A stretch of 64,000 bases of DNA, taken from positions 806,001-870,000 of the forward strand of contig NZ_JABTEZ010000003.1 in assembly GCF_015711605.1 (NCBI RefSeq), read 5' to 3'. The translations under genes were made by a program, and so were the position numbers. Below, piece by piece: positions 8,347 to 16,785 of this stretch. Source of the DNA: Planomonospora sp. ID67723. Lineage in GTDB: Bacteria > Actinomycetota > Actinomycetes > Streptosporangiales > Streptosporangiaceae. Numbering within the stretch: position 1 is the first letter of the stretch; every line of letters begins with the position of its first letter. Below the pieces are notes generated by a model that was not told where the DNA came from, searched no databases, and was given only the letters and a program-made list of their open reading frames with translations.

Positions 8347-9795
8347 TCACGGCCCCTTGCCGGAGATGCGACGGAAGGTCCGCTGGAGCCGGCTCAGGCG
8401 GGCGGGCGGCTCCCGCCGTACCGGCTCCTGCGGAGCGGGGGGCAGCCCGTCCCGGGCCCGCAGCAGGGCCGCGAGGGCCTCGGCCGCGGCCGGGCGCTTG
8501 GCCGGCGTGTGGTCGCGCATGCGGCGCAGCAGGTCCGTCACCTCCGGCCCGCCGCCGGGGACGGTGACCGGGGTCTCCGCGTCCGGGCCCGCGGGCGGCA
8601 GGGCGCCGGTCAGCAACTGGAAGGCGATCACCCCGGCCGCGTAGACGTCGGAGGACGCCGTCATCAGCTCGGGCCCGGCCTGGCACTCGGGGGCCACGTA
8701 GTGGGTGTCCAGAATGTTGGGCAGCTCGTTGGCCACCGTGTGCTGGCGGGGGCCGGGTTTGGCGTAGTCGAAACCGGTCAGCATCGCGCGGCCGTTCTCG
8801 GCCACCAGCACGCTGGCGGGGCTGAGCGCCCGGTGGATGACGTTGTTGGCGTGGACGTGGGCCAGCCCGCCCAGCATGTCGGCCACGACGCCGAGCCGCG
8901 CCCCGGGGGAGAGCGCGTGATCTCCCGAGGCCCCGAGGTGCAGGTGCAGCGCCCGGCCGTGCACGTCGTCGAGGACCAGCACGAACCGGCTCTCGTCGTC
9001 GATCGCGAAGAAGTCGCGGGAGCGGACGACGCACGGGTGCGGCGGGATCCTGGTCAGGGACTGGTAGGCGTTGGCGATCAGCCGCCGCTCGGCCGTCCTC
9101 GGCTTCTCCTCGGCCAGCGGGTCGGCCCGGTAGACCCGGAGCAGGACCGTCTCGCTGCCCGGCACCGTCGCGTTGACCGCCCGGTACTCGGTGACCCGGT
9201 TGTCGCCGCCGAGCTCCTCCTCCACCTCCCAGTTGCCGAACCTGGGCGGGGCGGTGGAGCGCCGCACGCTGCCGTTGAGCGCCTCGATGATCGCGGTGCG
9301 GTAGGGCCCCATGTCGGTGGTGTAGCCACGCCGGACCCGCGAGGGGTCGCTCAGCGTGCCGATCAGGCCGGGCAGGTCGGTGACGTGCCGGGAGTCGCGC
9401 CCGGCCGGGTCGACCAGCCGGGCGTCGTTCCCGGTCAGCACGACGACGCTGTCGACGTAGATCCGCTCCAGCTCGCGGTGCTCGCGCGCCAGCAGGCCCT
9501 TGAGCGCCCGCCCGTTGCCCCGCAGCTTGCTCACCGGAGAGCTGAACGCGCTCCGCCGCGCGGGGAACCACCGCGTCCCGGAGACCTCGATCCGGCCACG
9601 CGTGCCCTTGACGTCGATGACGCAGAGCGCGTGACCGGTCAGCACGATCAGGTCGACCTCGAAGACGTCGTCGTCCCTCGGCACCTCGATGTTGTGCAGC
9701 AGCAGCCAGTCGTCGGGCGCGTTGTCCCGCAGGTGCGCGATGACCCGTCGTTCGGCGTCGTTGACCGGGCGTCCGCCACCGACGATCTGTGCCAT
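8347..9795 (-). CDS. NERD domain fused to a degenerate protein kinase (pseudokinase)
   Basis: A 482-residue two-domain protein. Residues ~12-130 are a NERD (nuclease-related) domain with the expected D48, D61 and K63 in FEVDLIV...VIDVKG. Residues ~186-450 have the kinase fold but lack every catalytic landmark. There is no GxGxxG loop (ELGGDN), the VAIK lysine is R220, HRD is HRA (321-323) and DFG is GFD (341-343). Downstream landmarks such as APE (YVAPE) and the SDVYA motif are present, so it is a kinase-derived module rather than random sequence. NERD plus kinase also occurs in the much larger PglW of phage-growth-limitation systems; no other pgl/brx gene is here. Start ATG 9795. Confidence 0.88.
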   Translation of the reverse strand: MAQIVGGGRPVNDAERRVIAHLRDNAPDDWLLLHNIEVPRDDDVFEVDLIVLTGHALCVIDVKGTRGRIEVSGTRWFPARRSAFSSPVSKLRGNGRALKGLLAREHRELERIYVDSVVVLTGNDARLVDPAGRDSRHVTDLPGLIGTLSDPSRVRRGYTTDMGPYRTAIIEALNGSVRRSTAPPRFGNWEVEEELGGDNRVTEYRAVNATVPGSETVLLRVYRADPLAEEKPRTAERRLIANAYQSLTRIPPHPCVVRSRDFFAIDDESRFVLVLDDVHGRALHLHLGASGDHALSPGARLGVVADMLGGLAHVHANNVIHRALSPASVLVAENGRAMLTGFDYAKPGPRQHTVANELPNILDTHYVAPECQAGPELMTASSDVYAAGVIAFQLLTGALPPAGPDAETPVTVPGGGPEVTDLLRRMRDHTPAKRPAAAEALAALLRARDGLPPAPQEPVRREPPARLSRLQRTFRRISGKGP

Positions 9796-9941
9796 CCGAG
9801 CGCGCCGCCTCTCTCACGGGGTCCTCAACGGAACAAGGTTCCCATTCTCCCCGGCATTCCCGGACGTCCGCCACCCTGCGGGACCTCCTGCGGATGATCT
9901 AGTCTGTCGGCCGTCGGCTGCGGCCGGGAACGGGGGAGCGG

Positions 9942-11888
9942 ATGGACTTCGCGGTGACGGTGGTTCTCGTGATCACGGTGGCGGTGGTGCTGGCCGGGTT
10001 CGCGGTGATCGTGCGGCGTCTGCTGGACCTGCGGTTCGGGCTGGTCCGCACGGTGCTGGCCGGGGCGCTCACCCTCGCCGTCGGCGGGCCGCTCATGCAG
10101 ACGTTCGCCAGCGGCATGGACCCGGACGAGCCCGGGATCACCCCGCTCTGGTTCCTCTTCCTGGCGATGTTCTGCGCGCTGCTCGCCGGGATGGTGTTCC
10201 TGGTGGTCGCCGAGGCGCTGGTGCCGCCGGGCTCGTTCCCCGGCCCCCTGGAGTCCGCCAGGAGGCTGCGGCGCCGCGCCGTGCGGACCCGGCGGTATCT
10301 GGCGATCACCCGCATCCTGGTACGGCACGGCCTCGGCCCCTACCTGCGCGGCCGCGACCCCGACCTCGGCGCGCCGTCCAGCCGGGCCCGCCTGGCCAGG
10401 TCATTGCGCCAGGCCCTCGACGACGGCGGTGTCACCTTCGTCAAGCTGGGCCAGATCCTGTCCACCCGCAGCGACCTGCTGGCCCCGGAGTTCGTCGAGG
10501 AACTGCGGCTGCTCCAGGACAAGGTGGCCACGGCCCCGTGGGCGGAGGTCGAACCGGTGCTCGCCGCCGAGCTGGGCGGGCCGGTGGCCGGGACGTTCGC
10601 CGAGTTCGAGCGCGAGCCCCTGGCGGCGGCCTCGATCGCGCAGGTCTACCGTGCCCGGCTGGTGGCCGGCGGGGAAGTCGTGGTCAAGGTCCAGCGGCCC
10701 GGCATCGCCACCGTGGTGGACCAGGACCTCGACATCGTGGCCCGCCTCGCCCGGACGCTGGAGCGGCGCACCCGCTGGGGCCGCGCGTTCGGTGTGACCG
10801 AGCTGGCGCGGGGGTTCGCCGAGGCGCTGCGCGAGGAGCTCGACTTCCGGGTCGAGACCGCCAACATGGCCGCGGTGGCCGCCGCCTCCGCCGGTGAGCC
10901 GGTCCGCGTCCCCGCCCCGTACCCGGAGCTGTCCGGGCGGCGGGTCCTGGTGATGGAGCGGCTGGACGGCGTGCCGTTCGGCGGTGTCGTACCGGAGGGG
11001 ACGGACCGGGAGGAGCTCGCCAGGACCCTGTTCGAGACGCTGCTCCGCCAGATCATGCTGCACGGGGTCTTCCACGCCGACCCGCACCCGGGCAACATCA
11101 TGCTGCTCGCCGACGGCCGGCTGGCACTGCTGGACTTCGGCTCGGTGGGACGGCTCGACGCCTCGCTGCGCGGAGCTCTGCAGCGCCTGCTGGTCGCCCT
11201 GGACCGGGGCGACCCGCTCGGGGTGGGCGACGCCCTGCTGGAGGTCGTGGCGCGTCCCGACGAGATCGACGAGCGTGAGCTGGAACGCGAGCTCGGCCGG
11301 TTCATGGCCCGGCACCTGGTCGCCGGCGTCGCTCCGGACGTGCAGATGTTCGGCCGCCTGTTCCGGATCATCGCCGCGCACGGCCTGTCCGTCCCGCCCG
11401 AGGTGGCCGCGGTGTTCCGGGCGCTGGCGACGGTCGAGGGCACCCTCGCCCGGCTCTCGCCCGGCTTCGACGTCGTCGCCGAGGCGCGGGCCTTCTCCGT
11501 CCGGCACATCGCGGAGCAGGCGACCCCGGAGCGGGTCCGGGAGGCGGCCGTCCAGGAGGCCCTCGGCCTGCTTCCCATGCTGCGCCGGTTGCCCCGCAGG
11601 GTGGAACGCATCGCCAGCGCCGCCGAGCACGGCCGGTTCGGCGTCAACGTACGCCTGTTCGCCGACGAGCGCGACCGGCGGCACGTCACCGGCCTGCTCC
11701 ACCAGGTGCTGCTCACCGTTCTGGCGGCCACCACCGGGATCATGGCCGTGCTGCTGCTCGGCACCGCCGGCGGCCCGCCCGTCACCCCCGAGGTCGGCCT
11801 CTTCCAGTTGCTCGGCTACAACCTCCTGGTGGTCAGCGCGGTCCTGGGCCTGCGCGTGCTGGTGGTCATCTTCCGCTCCAGCCGCTGA
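9942..11888 (+). CDS. Membrane ABC1/UbiB/AarF-family atypical kinase
   Basis: A 648-residue UbiB-type protein. Three hydrophobic segments (about 5-25, 36-53, 70-92) precede the kinase-like core. The core has KLGQ at 168-171 (the family's N-terminal extension motif), the Ala-rich nucleotide loop AAASIAQVYRA (~228-238), K249, HADPHPGN and LLDFGSVG. Two more membrane helices close the C-terminus (about 590-640). UbiB proteins support ubiquinone/menaquinone or lipid metabolism at membranes; the exact substrate here is unknown. ATG 9942 has GGGGGAG upstream. It is transcribed divergently from the NERD-pseudokinase. Confidence 0.92.
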   Translation: MDFAVTVVLVITVAVVLAGFAVIVRRLLDLRFGLVRTVLAGALTLAVGGPLMQTFASGMDPDEPGITPLWFLFLAMFCALLAGMVFLVVAEALVPPGSFPGPLESARRLRRRAVRTRRYLAITRILVRHGLGPYLRGRDPDLGAPSSRARLARSLRQALDDGGVTFVKLGQILSTRSDLLAPEFVEELRLLQDKVATAPWAEVEPVLAAELGGPVAGTFAEFEREPLAAASIAQVYRARLVAGGEVVVKVQRPGIATVVDQDLDIVARLARTLERRTRWGRAFGVTELARGFAEALREELDFRVETANMAAVAAASAGEPVRVPAPYPELSGRRVLVMERLDGVPFGGVVPEGTDREELARTLFETLLRQIMLHGVFHADPHPGNIMLLADGRLALLDFGSVGRLDASLRGALQRLLVALDRGDPLGVGDALLEVVARPDEIDERELERELGRFMARHLVAGVAPDVQMFGRLFRIIAAHGLSVPPEVAAVFRALATVEGTLARLSPGFDVVAEARAFSVRHIAEQATPERVREAAVQEALGLLPMLRRLPRRVERIASAAEHGRFGVNVRLFADERDRRHVTGLLHQVLLTVLAATTGIMAVLLLGTAGGPPVTPEVGLFQLLGYNLLVVSAVLGLRVLVVIFRSSR

Positions 11889-11900
11889 GTCCGCCATCCG

Positions 11901-11942
11901 CGCTCCGGGCCGATCGCTCCGGGCCGATCGCTCCGGGCCGAT
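11901..11942. repeat. Three tandem 14-bp repeats between convergent genes
   Basis: CGCTCCGGGCCGAT occurs three times head to tail in the gap between the UbiB-type gene and the response regulator. The last copy is followed by CGGAG, which can pair with CTCCG, so the array may fold as a bidirectional terminator. Confidence 0.7.
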
Positions 11943-11947
11943 CGGAG

Positions 11948-12613
11948 TCACGAGCGGGGGCGCGGGCTCACCAGGCCGGTCTCGTAGGCCAGCGCGACGG
12001 CCTGGGCGCGGCTGGACAGGCCGAGTTTGGCCATCGCCCGGTTGAGATGGGTCTTGACGGTCGCCTCGCTCACCTGCAGCTCGCCGGCGATCTCCCCGTT
12101 GGACAGCGCGCGGCCGACCATGCGCAGGACCTCCAGCTCCCGGGAGGTCAGCGCGGCGAGGCCGGGATCGGGGGCGAGGGCGGAGTCGCGGCCGCTGGTG
12201 TAGGCCTCCACGAGGCGGCGGGTCACGGTCGGGGCGAACAGCATGTCGCCCGCGGCGATCGTGCGGACCGCGGCGATCAGCCGTTCCGGCGGGGTGTCCT
12301 TGAGCAGGAAACCGCTGGCTCCGGCACGGAGCGCGTCGTAGACGTACTCGTCCAGGTCGAAGGTGGTCAGGATCAGGACCTTGGGAGGCGGGTGGCCGGC
12401 GGAGAGGATGCGCTCGGTCGCGGCGATGCCGTTCAGTCCCGGCATCCGCACGTCCATCAGGATCACGTCGGGCCGTACGGCGGAGGCCATCCTGACCGCC
12501 TCCTCGCCGCCGGAGGCCTCGCCCGCCACCTCCAGGTCCGGGGTCGCCCGGATCAGCGCGGCGAACCCGGCCCGCACCAGGATCTGGTCGTCCACGACCA
12601 GTACCTTGATCAT
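11948..12613 (-). CDS. NarL/LuxR-type response regulator
   Basis: A 221-residue DNA-binding regulator. The receiver domain (1-120) has DD at 9-10 and the phospho-acceptor D54 in ILMDVRMPG. The C-terminal LuxR helix-turn-helix (~153-212) has the LTSRELEVLRMVGRALSNGEIA signature segment split across helices 1 and 2. The gene overlaps the histidine kinase stop by 4 bp (ATGA), so the pair is translationally coupled. Target genes are unknown. Confidence 0.95.
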   Translation of the reverse strand: MIKVLVVDDQILVRAGFAALIRATPDLEVAGEASGGEEAVRMASAVRPDVILMDVRMPGLNGIAATERILSAGHPPPKVLILTTFDLDEYVYDALRAGASGFLLKDTPPERLIAAVRTIAAGDMLFAPTVTRRLVEAYTSGRDSALAPDPGLAALTSRELEVLRMVGRALSNGEIAGELQVSEATVKTHLNRAMAKLGLSSRAQAVALAYETGLVSPRPRS

Positions 12614-13821
12614 TTCTTCCCTCGCTCACCGAACTCGCCGCCGACCGCCGGCAGCGGCAGCGTGGCCGAGACCTGGAACCCGCCCCCCGGCAGAGGCCCG
12701 GCGACCACCGTCCCGCGGTAGAGCCTGACGCGTTCGCGCATCCCGATCAACCCGTGCCCGCCCCCGGAGGAGGGCTCCGGAGAGGAGGAGCCGTCGTCGG
12801 TGACCGTGACGCGCAGGTGCTCGCCGCCGTAGTGCACCCGGACCTTGGCGCGGGCCGGGAGCGCGTGCTTGATCACGTTGGTCAGCCCTTCCTGGACCAC
12901 CCGGTACGCGCACAGCTCGACCCCGGGGTTGAGCGGCCTGGCGCTCCCGGTCACCTCCACGTCGACCGGCACCCCGGCGGCGCGCACGCGCTCGACGAGC
13001 TGGCCGAGCTGGCCGAGGCCGGGGGTGGGGTCGTAGACGCCGTCATCGCGGTCCTCCCCGTTCAGCCGGAGCACCGCCAGCAGCCGCCGCATCTCCTCCA
13101 GCGCCTCGTGGCTGGTGTCGGCGACCGTGGCCAGCGCGGCCCGGGCCGTGCCGGGATCGCTGGCGAACACGTAGCGGGCCAGGCCGGCCTGCACGGAGAT
13201 CACCGACATGTGGTGGGCGACGATGTCGTGCAGTTCCCCGGCCAGGCGCACCCGCTCCTCGGTCACCGCCCGCCGGGCACGGTCCTCCTGCTCGCGCCGG
13301 AGCCGCTCGGTGAGCTCCGCCAGGGCCAGGTTCCGGTCGGCGAGCCTGCGCCTGCCGATGCCGAACGCGCACGTGGCTCCGACGATCGCCAGTCCCTGCG
13401 TGACGTTCAGCAGCGCCAGGCCGTCCTCCGCCACGACCGCGGCCCACCACCACACCGCCGTCGCCCCGGCCGCCCCGGCCAGCATGATCCGGAACGGGTG
13501 ATGGACGGCGACGCTGTAGAGGGCGAACATGGAGGAGAAATTGTTCACGTCGGGCTGGTAGCCCAGCGCGTGGTGGCAGATGGAAGCGGCCGCGCAGCCG
13601 AGGAGCACCGTCAGCGGGGCCGTCCTCCGCACGGCGACGGGCAGGTTGGCCGCGCAGGTCAGCGCGACGGCCACCGCGTCCGGCCGCCGCCACGAGCCGC
13701 CGTGGTCGGCCGCCGCCCACACCAGGGTGATCGCCGTGAGCACGACGGCGAACACCGCGTCCACGAACCGGGGGTCGAGCACGCCCGCCTGGTCGGCCCG
13801 CGCCGTCATCCTTGCCAGCAT
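12610..13821 (-). CDS. Sensor histidine kinase (HisKA_3, NarX/DesK type)
   Basis: A 403-residue membrane histidine kinase. The N-terminal ~160 residues hold several hydrophobic helices without a large extracellular loop. The dimerisation/phosphoacceptor motif GELHDIVAHHMSV places the phosphorylated histidine at H198. The HATPase region has VVQEGLTNVIKHA (N-box), DDG (G1) and GLIGMRERV (G2). The stop overlaps the start of the LuxR regulator, its cognate partner. The ligand is unknown; compact membrane sensors of this kind often respond to envelope stress. Confidence 0.95.
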   Translation of the reverse strand: MLARMTARADQAGVLDPRFVDAVFAVVLTAITLVWAAADHGGSWRRPDAVAVALTCAANLPVAVRRTAPLTVLLGCAAASICHHALGYQPDVNNFSSMFALYSVAVHHPFRIMLAGAAGATAVWWWAAVVAEDGLALLNVTQGLAIVGATCAFGIGRRRLADRNLALAELTERLRREQEDRARRAVTEERVRLAGELHDIVAHHMSVISVQAGLARYVFASDPGTARAALATVADTSHEALEEMRRLLAVLRLNGEDRDDGVYDPTPGLGQLGQLVERVRAAGVPVDVEVTGSARPLNPGVELCAYRVVQEGLTNVIKHALPARAKVRVHYGGEHLRVTVTDDGSSSPEPSSGGGHGLIGMRERVRLYRGTVVAGPLPGGGFQVSATLPLPAVGGEFGERGKK

Positions 13822-14226
13822 CCGCGCATGCTAGCCAGGTCGGGGCGCCCGCCTCATCGGGCGGCCGGTTGAGCGGGCATACCGCAGAAGTCGTACGGCA
13901 CGGCGGCGCATACCGCGCCGGTCACGGCCGGATCAGACTCTTGAGCGATGCATGGCCCCGGCCCGGCGATCTAGCGTGGAATCCTACCGGGCGGCCGGCG
14001 GAGCGCCGGCCGCCCCGGCTTCGCGGCCCGTCGCACGATGCCGGAGCGCCGGAGGCCCGCAGGCGGGGGCGGTCTCCGGGGCCGTGCTCGCGTCCCAGAT
14101 CCGTGGCCGGGGCCGGAGGGGAGACCCGGTCCCGGCCACGCGGCCCGCCGTTCCCGGACCCCCTCCGCAGACGCCGGGCCGCTCCGCCCCCGGCCCGCCG
14201 CCCCGCCCGCGCCGGACCGCGTGAAG
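13822..14226. other. Non-coding stretch upstream of the holin-like gene
   Basis: About 400 bp with no open frame that looks coding: possible frames are Arg/Pro/Gly-rich composition artefacts without ribosome binding sites. It presumably holds the histidine kinase promoter, but I see no clear hexamers. Confidence 0.5.
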
Positions 14227-14249
14227 GTTTGCCGTGGCCACAGCGGGTA
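14227..14249 (+). promoter_or_regulatory. SigB/SigF-type stress promoter
   Basis: GTTT (14227-14230) and GGGTA (14245-14249) are separated by exactly 14 bp. This matches the GTTT-N13-16-GGGTA pattern of actinobacterial SigB/SigF-group promoters. The predicted start site is about 25 bp upstream of ATG 14281. Confidence 0.6.
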
Positions 14250-14280
14250 GACGCCTACTTCTATAGGGAGGAGGCATGTC

Positions 14281-14682
14281 ATGACGAGCACGACAAAGGA
14301 GTCCCTGTCCACCGCCGAACTGGTCCGGCAGGTGTCCGAAGGGGTCTCCCGTCTGGTCAGGGACGAGCTCCGCCTGGCCAAGATAGAGCTCTCGGAGAAG
14401 GGGAGACACGCCGGACGAGGCGCGGGGCTGTTCGGCGGGGCCGGGGCCGTGGCCCTGCTCGGAGCCGGGGCCATGGTGGCCGCGGCGATTCTGCTGCTCG
14501 CCGAGGTGCTGCCCGGGTGGGCCGCCGCGGCGATCGTGGGGGCGGTGCTGCTGGCGGCGGCCGGGCTCCTGGGCCTGCTCGGCAAGCGCCAGGTCGCCGA
14601 GATCGGCTCACCGGCTCCCGAACGAACCATCCGGAGCGTCAAGACCGACATCGACGCCGTGAAAGGGAGAGCACACCGATGA
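14281..14682 (+). CDS. Phage-holin-like integral membrane protein (DUF1469 type)
   Basis: 133 residues: an amphipathic N-terminus with the family-like LVRDELRLAKIELSEKG segment, two membrane helices (about 53-75 and 81-99) and a basic tail. Proteins of this type (Phage_holin_3_6/DUF1469) are common in actinomycetes beside DUF3618 proteins and are not true holins. GGGAGGAGG lies upstream. An out-of-frame minimal frame ATG-TCA-TGA (14276-14284) overlaps the real ATG, so initiation at the first ATG would terminate on the second. The stop overlaps the next gene by 4 bp (ATGA). A SigB/SigF-like promoter suggests stress control. Confidence 0.85.
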   Translation: MTSTTKESLSTAELVRQVSEGVSRLVRDELRLAKIELSEKGRHAGRGAGLFGGAGAVALLGAGAMVAAAILLLAEVLPGWAAAAIVGAVLLAAAGLLGLLGKRQVAEIGSPAPERTIRSVKTDIDAVKGRAHR

Positions 14683-15383
14683 GTGAGACCGACCCGGGCC
14701 GGACAGGCCGCGATCTCACGGACGCCGGCACGGCCGGTGCCCGCAGGCAGGAGATCGGCACGCCCGTGCCCTCGGACGAACGCGGCTCCCTGAACATCCA
14801 GCCCAACGAACCGGGCATGTCGTCCACCGGTGCGTCATCCGCCGGCGAGGCCGGGAGCGCCCGGCCCGGGGACGGCGGGACCCCGGCAGAGGATCTCGGC
14901 CTCCCGCCGTCGCAGCGGGACGAGACGCCCCGGCCGGCAGGGGACGACCGGACGGTGCCCGCCGGGATGACGGTCGAGGAGTCCGTCCGGCGGGACATCG
15001 AGCAGACCCGCCGCGAGCTGGGGGACACGGTGGAGGCGCTGGCCCACAAGACCGACGTGAGGGGCCGCGTCCACGAGGCCGCCGCGCACGTCGGCGACGA
15101 CCTCAAGAGCCGCGTCCACGACACCGCCACCCACATGGGAAACGACCTCAAACGCATGGGCAACGCCACCGCCTCCACCGCCACCGGTCTCGTGGACCGG
15201 GTCAAGGAAGCCGGGCCCGAGGCCCTGGACAAGGTCCGGGACGCGACTCCGGCCAAGGTCAGGCACGCCACGGGCAGGGTCTCGGCCGAGGCGAGCCGCC
15301 GGCCCGTCGCGACGATGGCCGTGGCGGGCGCGGTCGCGATGCTCGTGATCCGCATGCTGCGCCGCAGGAGGACGATCAGGTAG
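14679..15383 (+). CDS. DUF3618 family membrane-anchored protein
   Basis: 234 residues. The first ~95 are disordered and rich in Gly, Pro, Ser and Asp. The DUF3618 core starts at VRRDIEQTRRELGDTVEAL (about 106-124) and is followed by heptad-like helical segments with the repeated pattern H-(E/D)-T-A-x-H-(V/M)-G-(D/N)-D-L-K. A C-terminal membrane helix (about 207-226) ends in RRRRTIR. ATG 14679 overlaps the upstream TGA, so the two genes are coupled. The family has no established biochemical function; the structure suggests a membrane-tethered amphipathic coil. Confidence 0.85.
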   Translation: MSETDPGRTGRDLTDAGTAGARRQEIGTPVPSDERGSLNIQPNEPGMSSTGASSAGEAGSARPGDGGTPAEDLGLPPSQRDETPRPAGDDRTVPAGMTVEESVRRDIEQTRRELGDTVEALAHKTDVRGRVHEAAAHVGDDLKSRVHDTATHMGNDLKRMGNATASTATGLVDRVKEAGPEALDKVRDATPAKVRHATGRVSAEASRRPVATMAVAGAVAMLVIRMLRRRRTIR

Positions 15384-16132
15384 GCACTCTCCCACCCGGG
15401 AACCGGCCGCGTCCCCGTCCCCCCGGCGGGGCGGCCGGTTGCCCTCCTGCGGCCCGGAGCCGCCATCGCGGTCACCGAAGACTTCGGCACCGCGACCGGC
15501 GTCGGCGAGTTCACCCGTGATCAGCTGCTCCCGATCGCGGAACTGCGGTCCAACCGGATCGGGAGAGCCGCAGAGCCGCGCACGCACGTCGGCGGCGGCC
15601 GGGACCGCCGCCGTCCTCCTCGCCCCCTCTGTCCGGTCTGATCGTGCGGATGATCGAGGACCTGCGGGCGGGCACGCAGATCGGCCCCCCGCACCAGCGC
15701 CGGGCCGGCCCAGTATCGAGGCCCTCGAACGACCCCTCGACGAAGTTCTCCTCTCCTGACGCTCAGCCGTCTCCTGACGCTCAGCCGGCGCCGCGGCCCG
15801 GTGCTTGAGCCCGCCTCCCGGCCGTGCCGTTCTCAGCCATGCCCGGAGGCGGCTTCTCATTTGTCCAAAGTCCAAAGGTGCAGCTCTGGACAAAGATCGC
15901 TTGGTCGGACCGAGAACGGCGTGCAAGCTGGTGGAGCTCCCGGCGCCGCGGTGCCTGACCGCGATCGCGCACTCCCATGCCGGTCATCGAGCCGGCTGGG
16001 ACCGTGTCTGCGGTCGCCGGAGGCGCCGCTCCGTCGCGGGCACAGCCGCATGCCGGGCCGGACGGCCGGATGCGCCGTCTCGGTGCGGTGACCGCATTCA
16101 AATGACCACATTCACCGGATAAGGAGACCTTC
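15384..16132. other. Long intergenic region with possible decayed coding remnants
   Basis: About 750 bp without a convincing gene. On the + strand, 15437-15600 can be read as a protein-like stretch (IAVTEDFGTATGVGEF, then LLPIAELRSNRIG) with no start codon or ribosome binding site; it may be a fragment of a lost gene, unidentified. The right end (from about 16090) is the leader of the small secreted protein. Confidence 0.4.
15752..15787. repeat. Perfect 18-bp tandem duplication
   Basis: TCTCCTGACGCTCAGCCG is present twice in direct succession (15752-15769 and 15770-15787) inside the intergenic region. It looks like a recent slippage duplication. Confidence 0.85.
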
Positions 16133-16474
16133 ATGTCTGTGTCGTCTCGCAAGATGAGCCTGCGCACCCGCGTCGCCGTCGTCGCGGCCGCCTCCCTCGC
16201 TGCCGCCGGTCTCGGCGTCGGCGCCGCGGCTCCGGCGTCGGCGGAGGTCCACCGCGGCGTCGCCGGTTGCTTCGCCTGGTCGTGGGGGGACGGCAACACC
16301 TCCGTGACGGTGTACTGGCACAACCGCTGCGACGACAAGCGCAAGCTGAACATCAAGTACAGCCTGGGCTGGACCACCAAGTCGTACACGGCGGTCGTCG
16401 GGGGCGACGGGAAGGGGCACAAGAGGTTCCAGACCGCCTCGATCGTGTCCATCACCGACGGGGGCCGCGTCTAG
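16133..16474 (+). CDS. Small secreted protein, function unknown
   Basis: 113 residues with a clear signal peptide: basic SSRKMSLRTR, a hydrophobic Ala/Val core and a PASA-E cleavage site near residue 37. The mature ~76 residues contain two cysteines (GCFAW and NRCDD), probably one disulfide, and several Trp/Tyr. That suggests a small beta-sheet domain. AAGGAGA lies upstream of ATG 16133. It has its own strong terminator and so forms a single-gene unit. I do not recognise the family. Confidence 0.75.
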   Translation: MSVSSRKMSLRTRVAVVAAASLAAAGLGVGAAAPASAEVHRGVAGCFAWSWGDGNTSVTVYWHNRCDDKRKLNIKYSLGWTTKSYTAVVGGDGKGHKRFQTASIVSITDGGRV

Positions 16475-16487
16475 CGCGGTCGGCGTC

Positions 16488-16520
16488 GAGGGGTGCGGCG
16501 CAGCGTACGCCGCACCCCTC
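16488..16520 (+). terminator. Strong stem-loop terminator
   Basis: GAGGGGTGCGGCG (16488-16500) and CGCCGCACCCCTC (16508-16520) form a perfect 13-bp stem with a 7-nt loop, 13 bp after the stop of the small secreted protein. Confidence 0.85.
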
Positions 16521-16785
16521 TGCCGGGGCGCCCGCGAGCGGCCCACGCCGAACCCTCGCGGCGGCGATGTCGCGGACAGGCACTCCGGCCGCTCACCGGC
16601 TCTGCGATGTCTGCGGTCACAAGCGTCCTGGGCCTGGCCACGCGATGCCCTCCGGCGGCGTCGAGACGAGAAGCATTCCGGCGATTTCCGGTAATCTCCT
16701 CTGTTCGAAAGCGTGTCGCCGAAAAGGGTCGCGCCGAATCCGCAGGTTGCGGACATATGGCGGTGCCGACCAGAACGGGTAGGGG

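Noticed and set aside
8347-11888. Complete Pgl/BREX-type defence locus
   Set aside because: Only a short NERD-pseudokinase is present; no PglX methyltransferase, PglZ phosphatase or PglY ATPase lies nearby.
13952-14224. Possible small gene upstream of the holin-like gene
   Set aside because: Pro/Arg/Gly-rich low-complexity translation with no ribosome binding site.
14281-14682. True phage holin and prophage remnant
   Set aside because: The holin-like annotation reflects a general actinobacterial membrane family beside DUF3618; no endolysin, tail or integrase genes are nearby.
15801-16122. Short frames in the 15.4-16.1 kb gap
   Set aside because: No protein-like pattern or start signals; only composition-driven openness.
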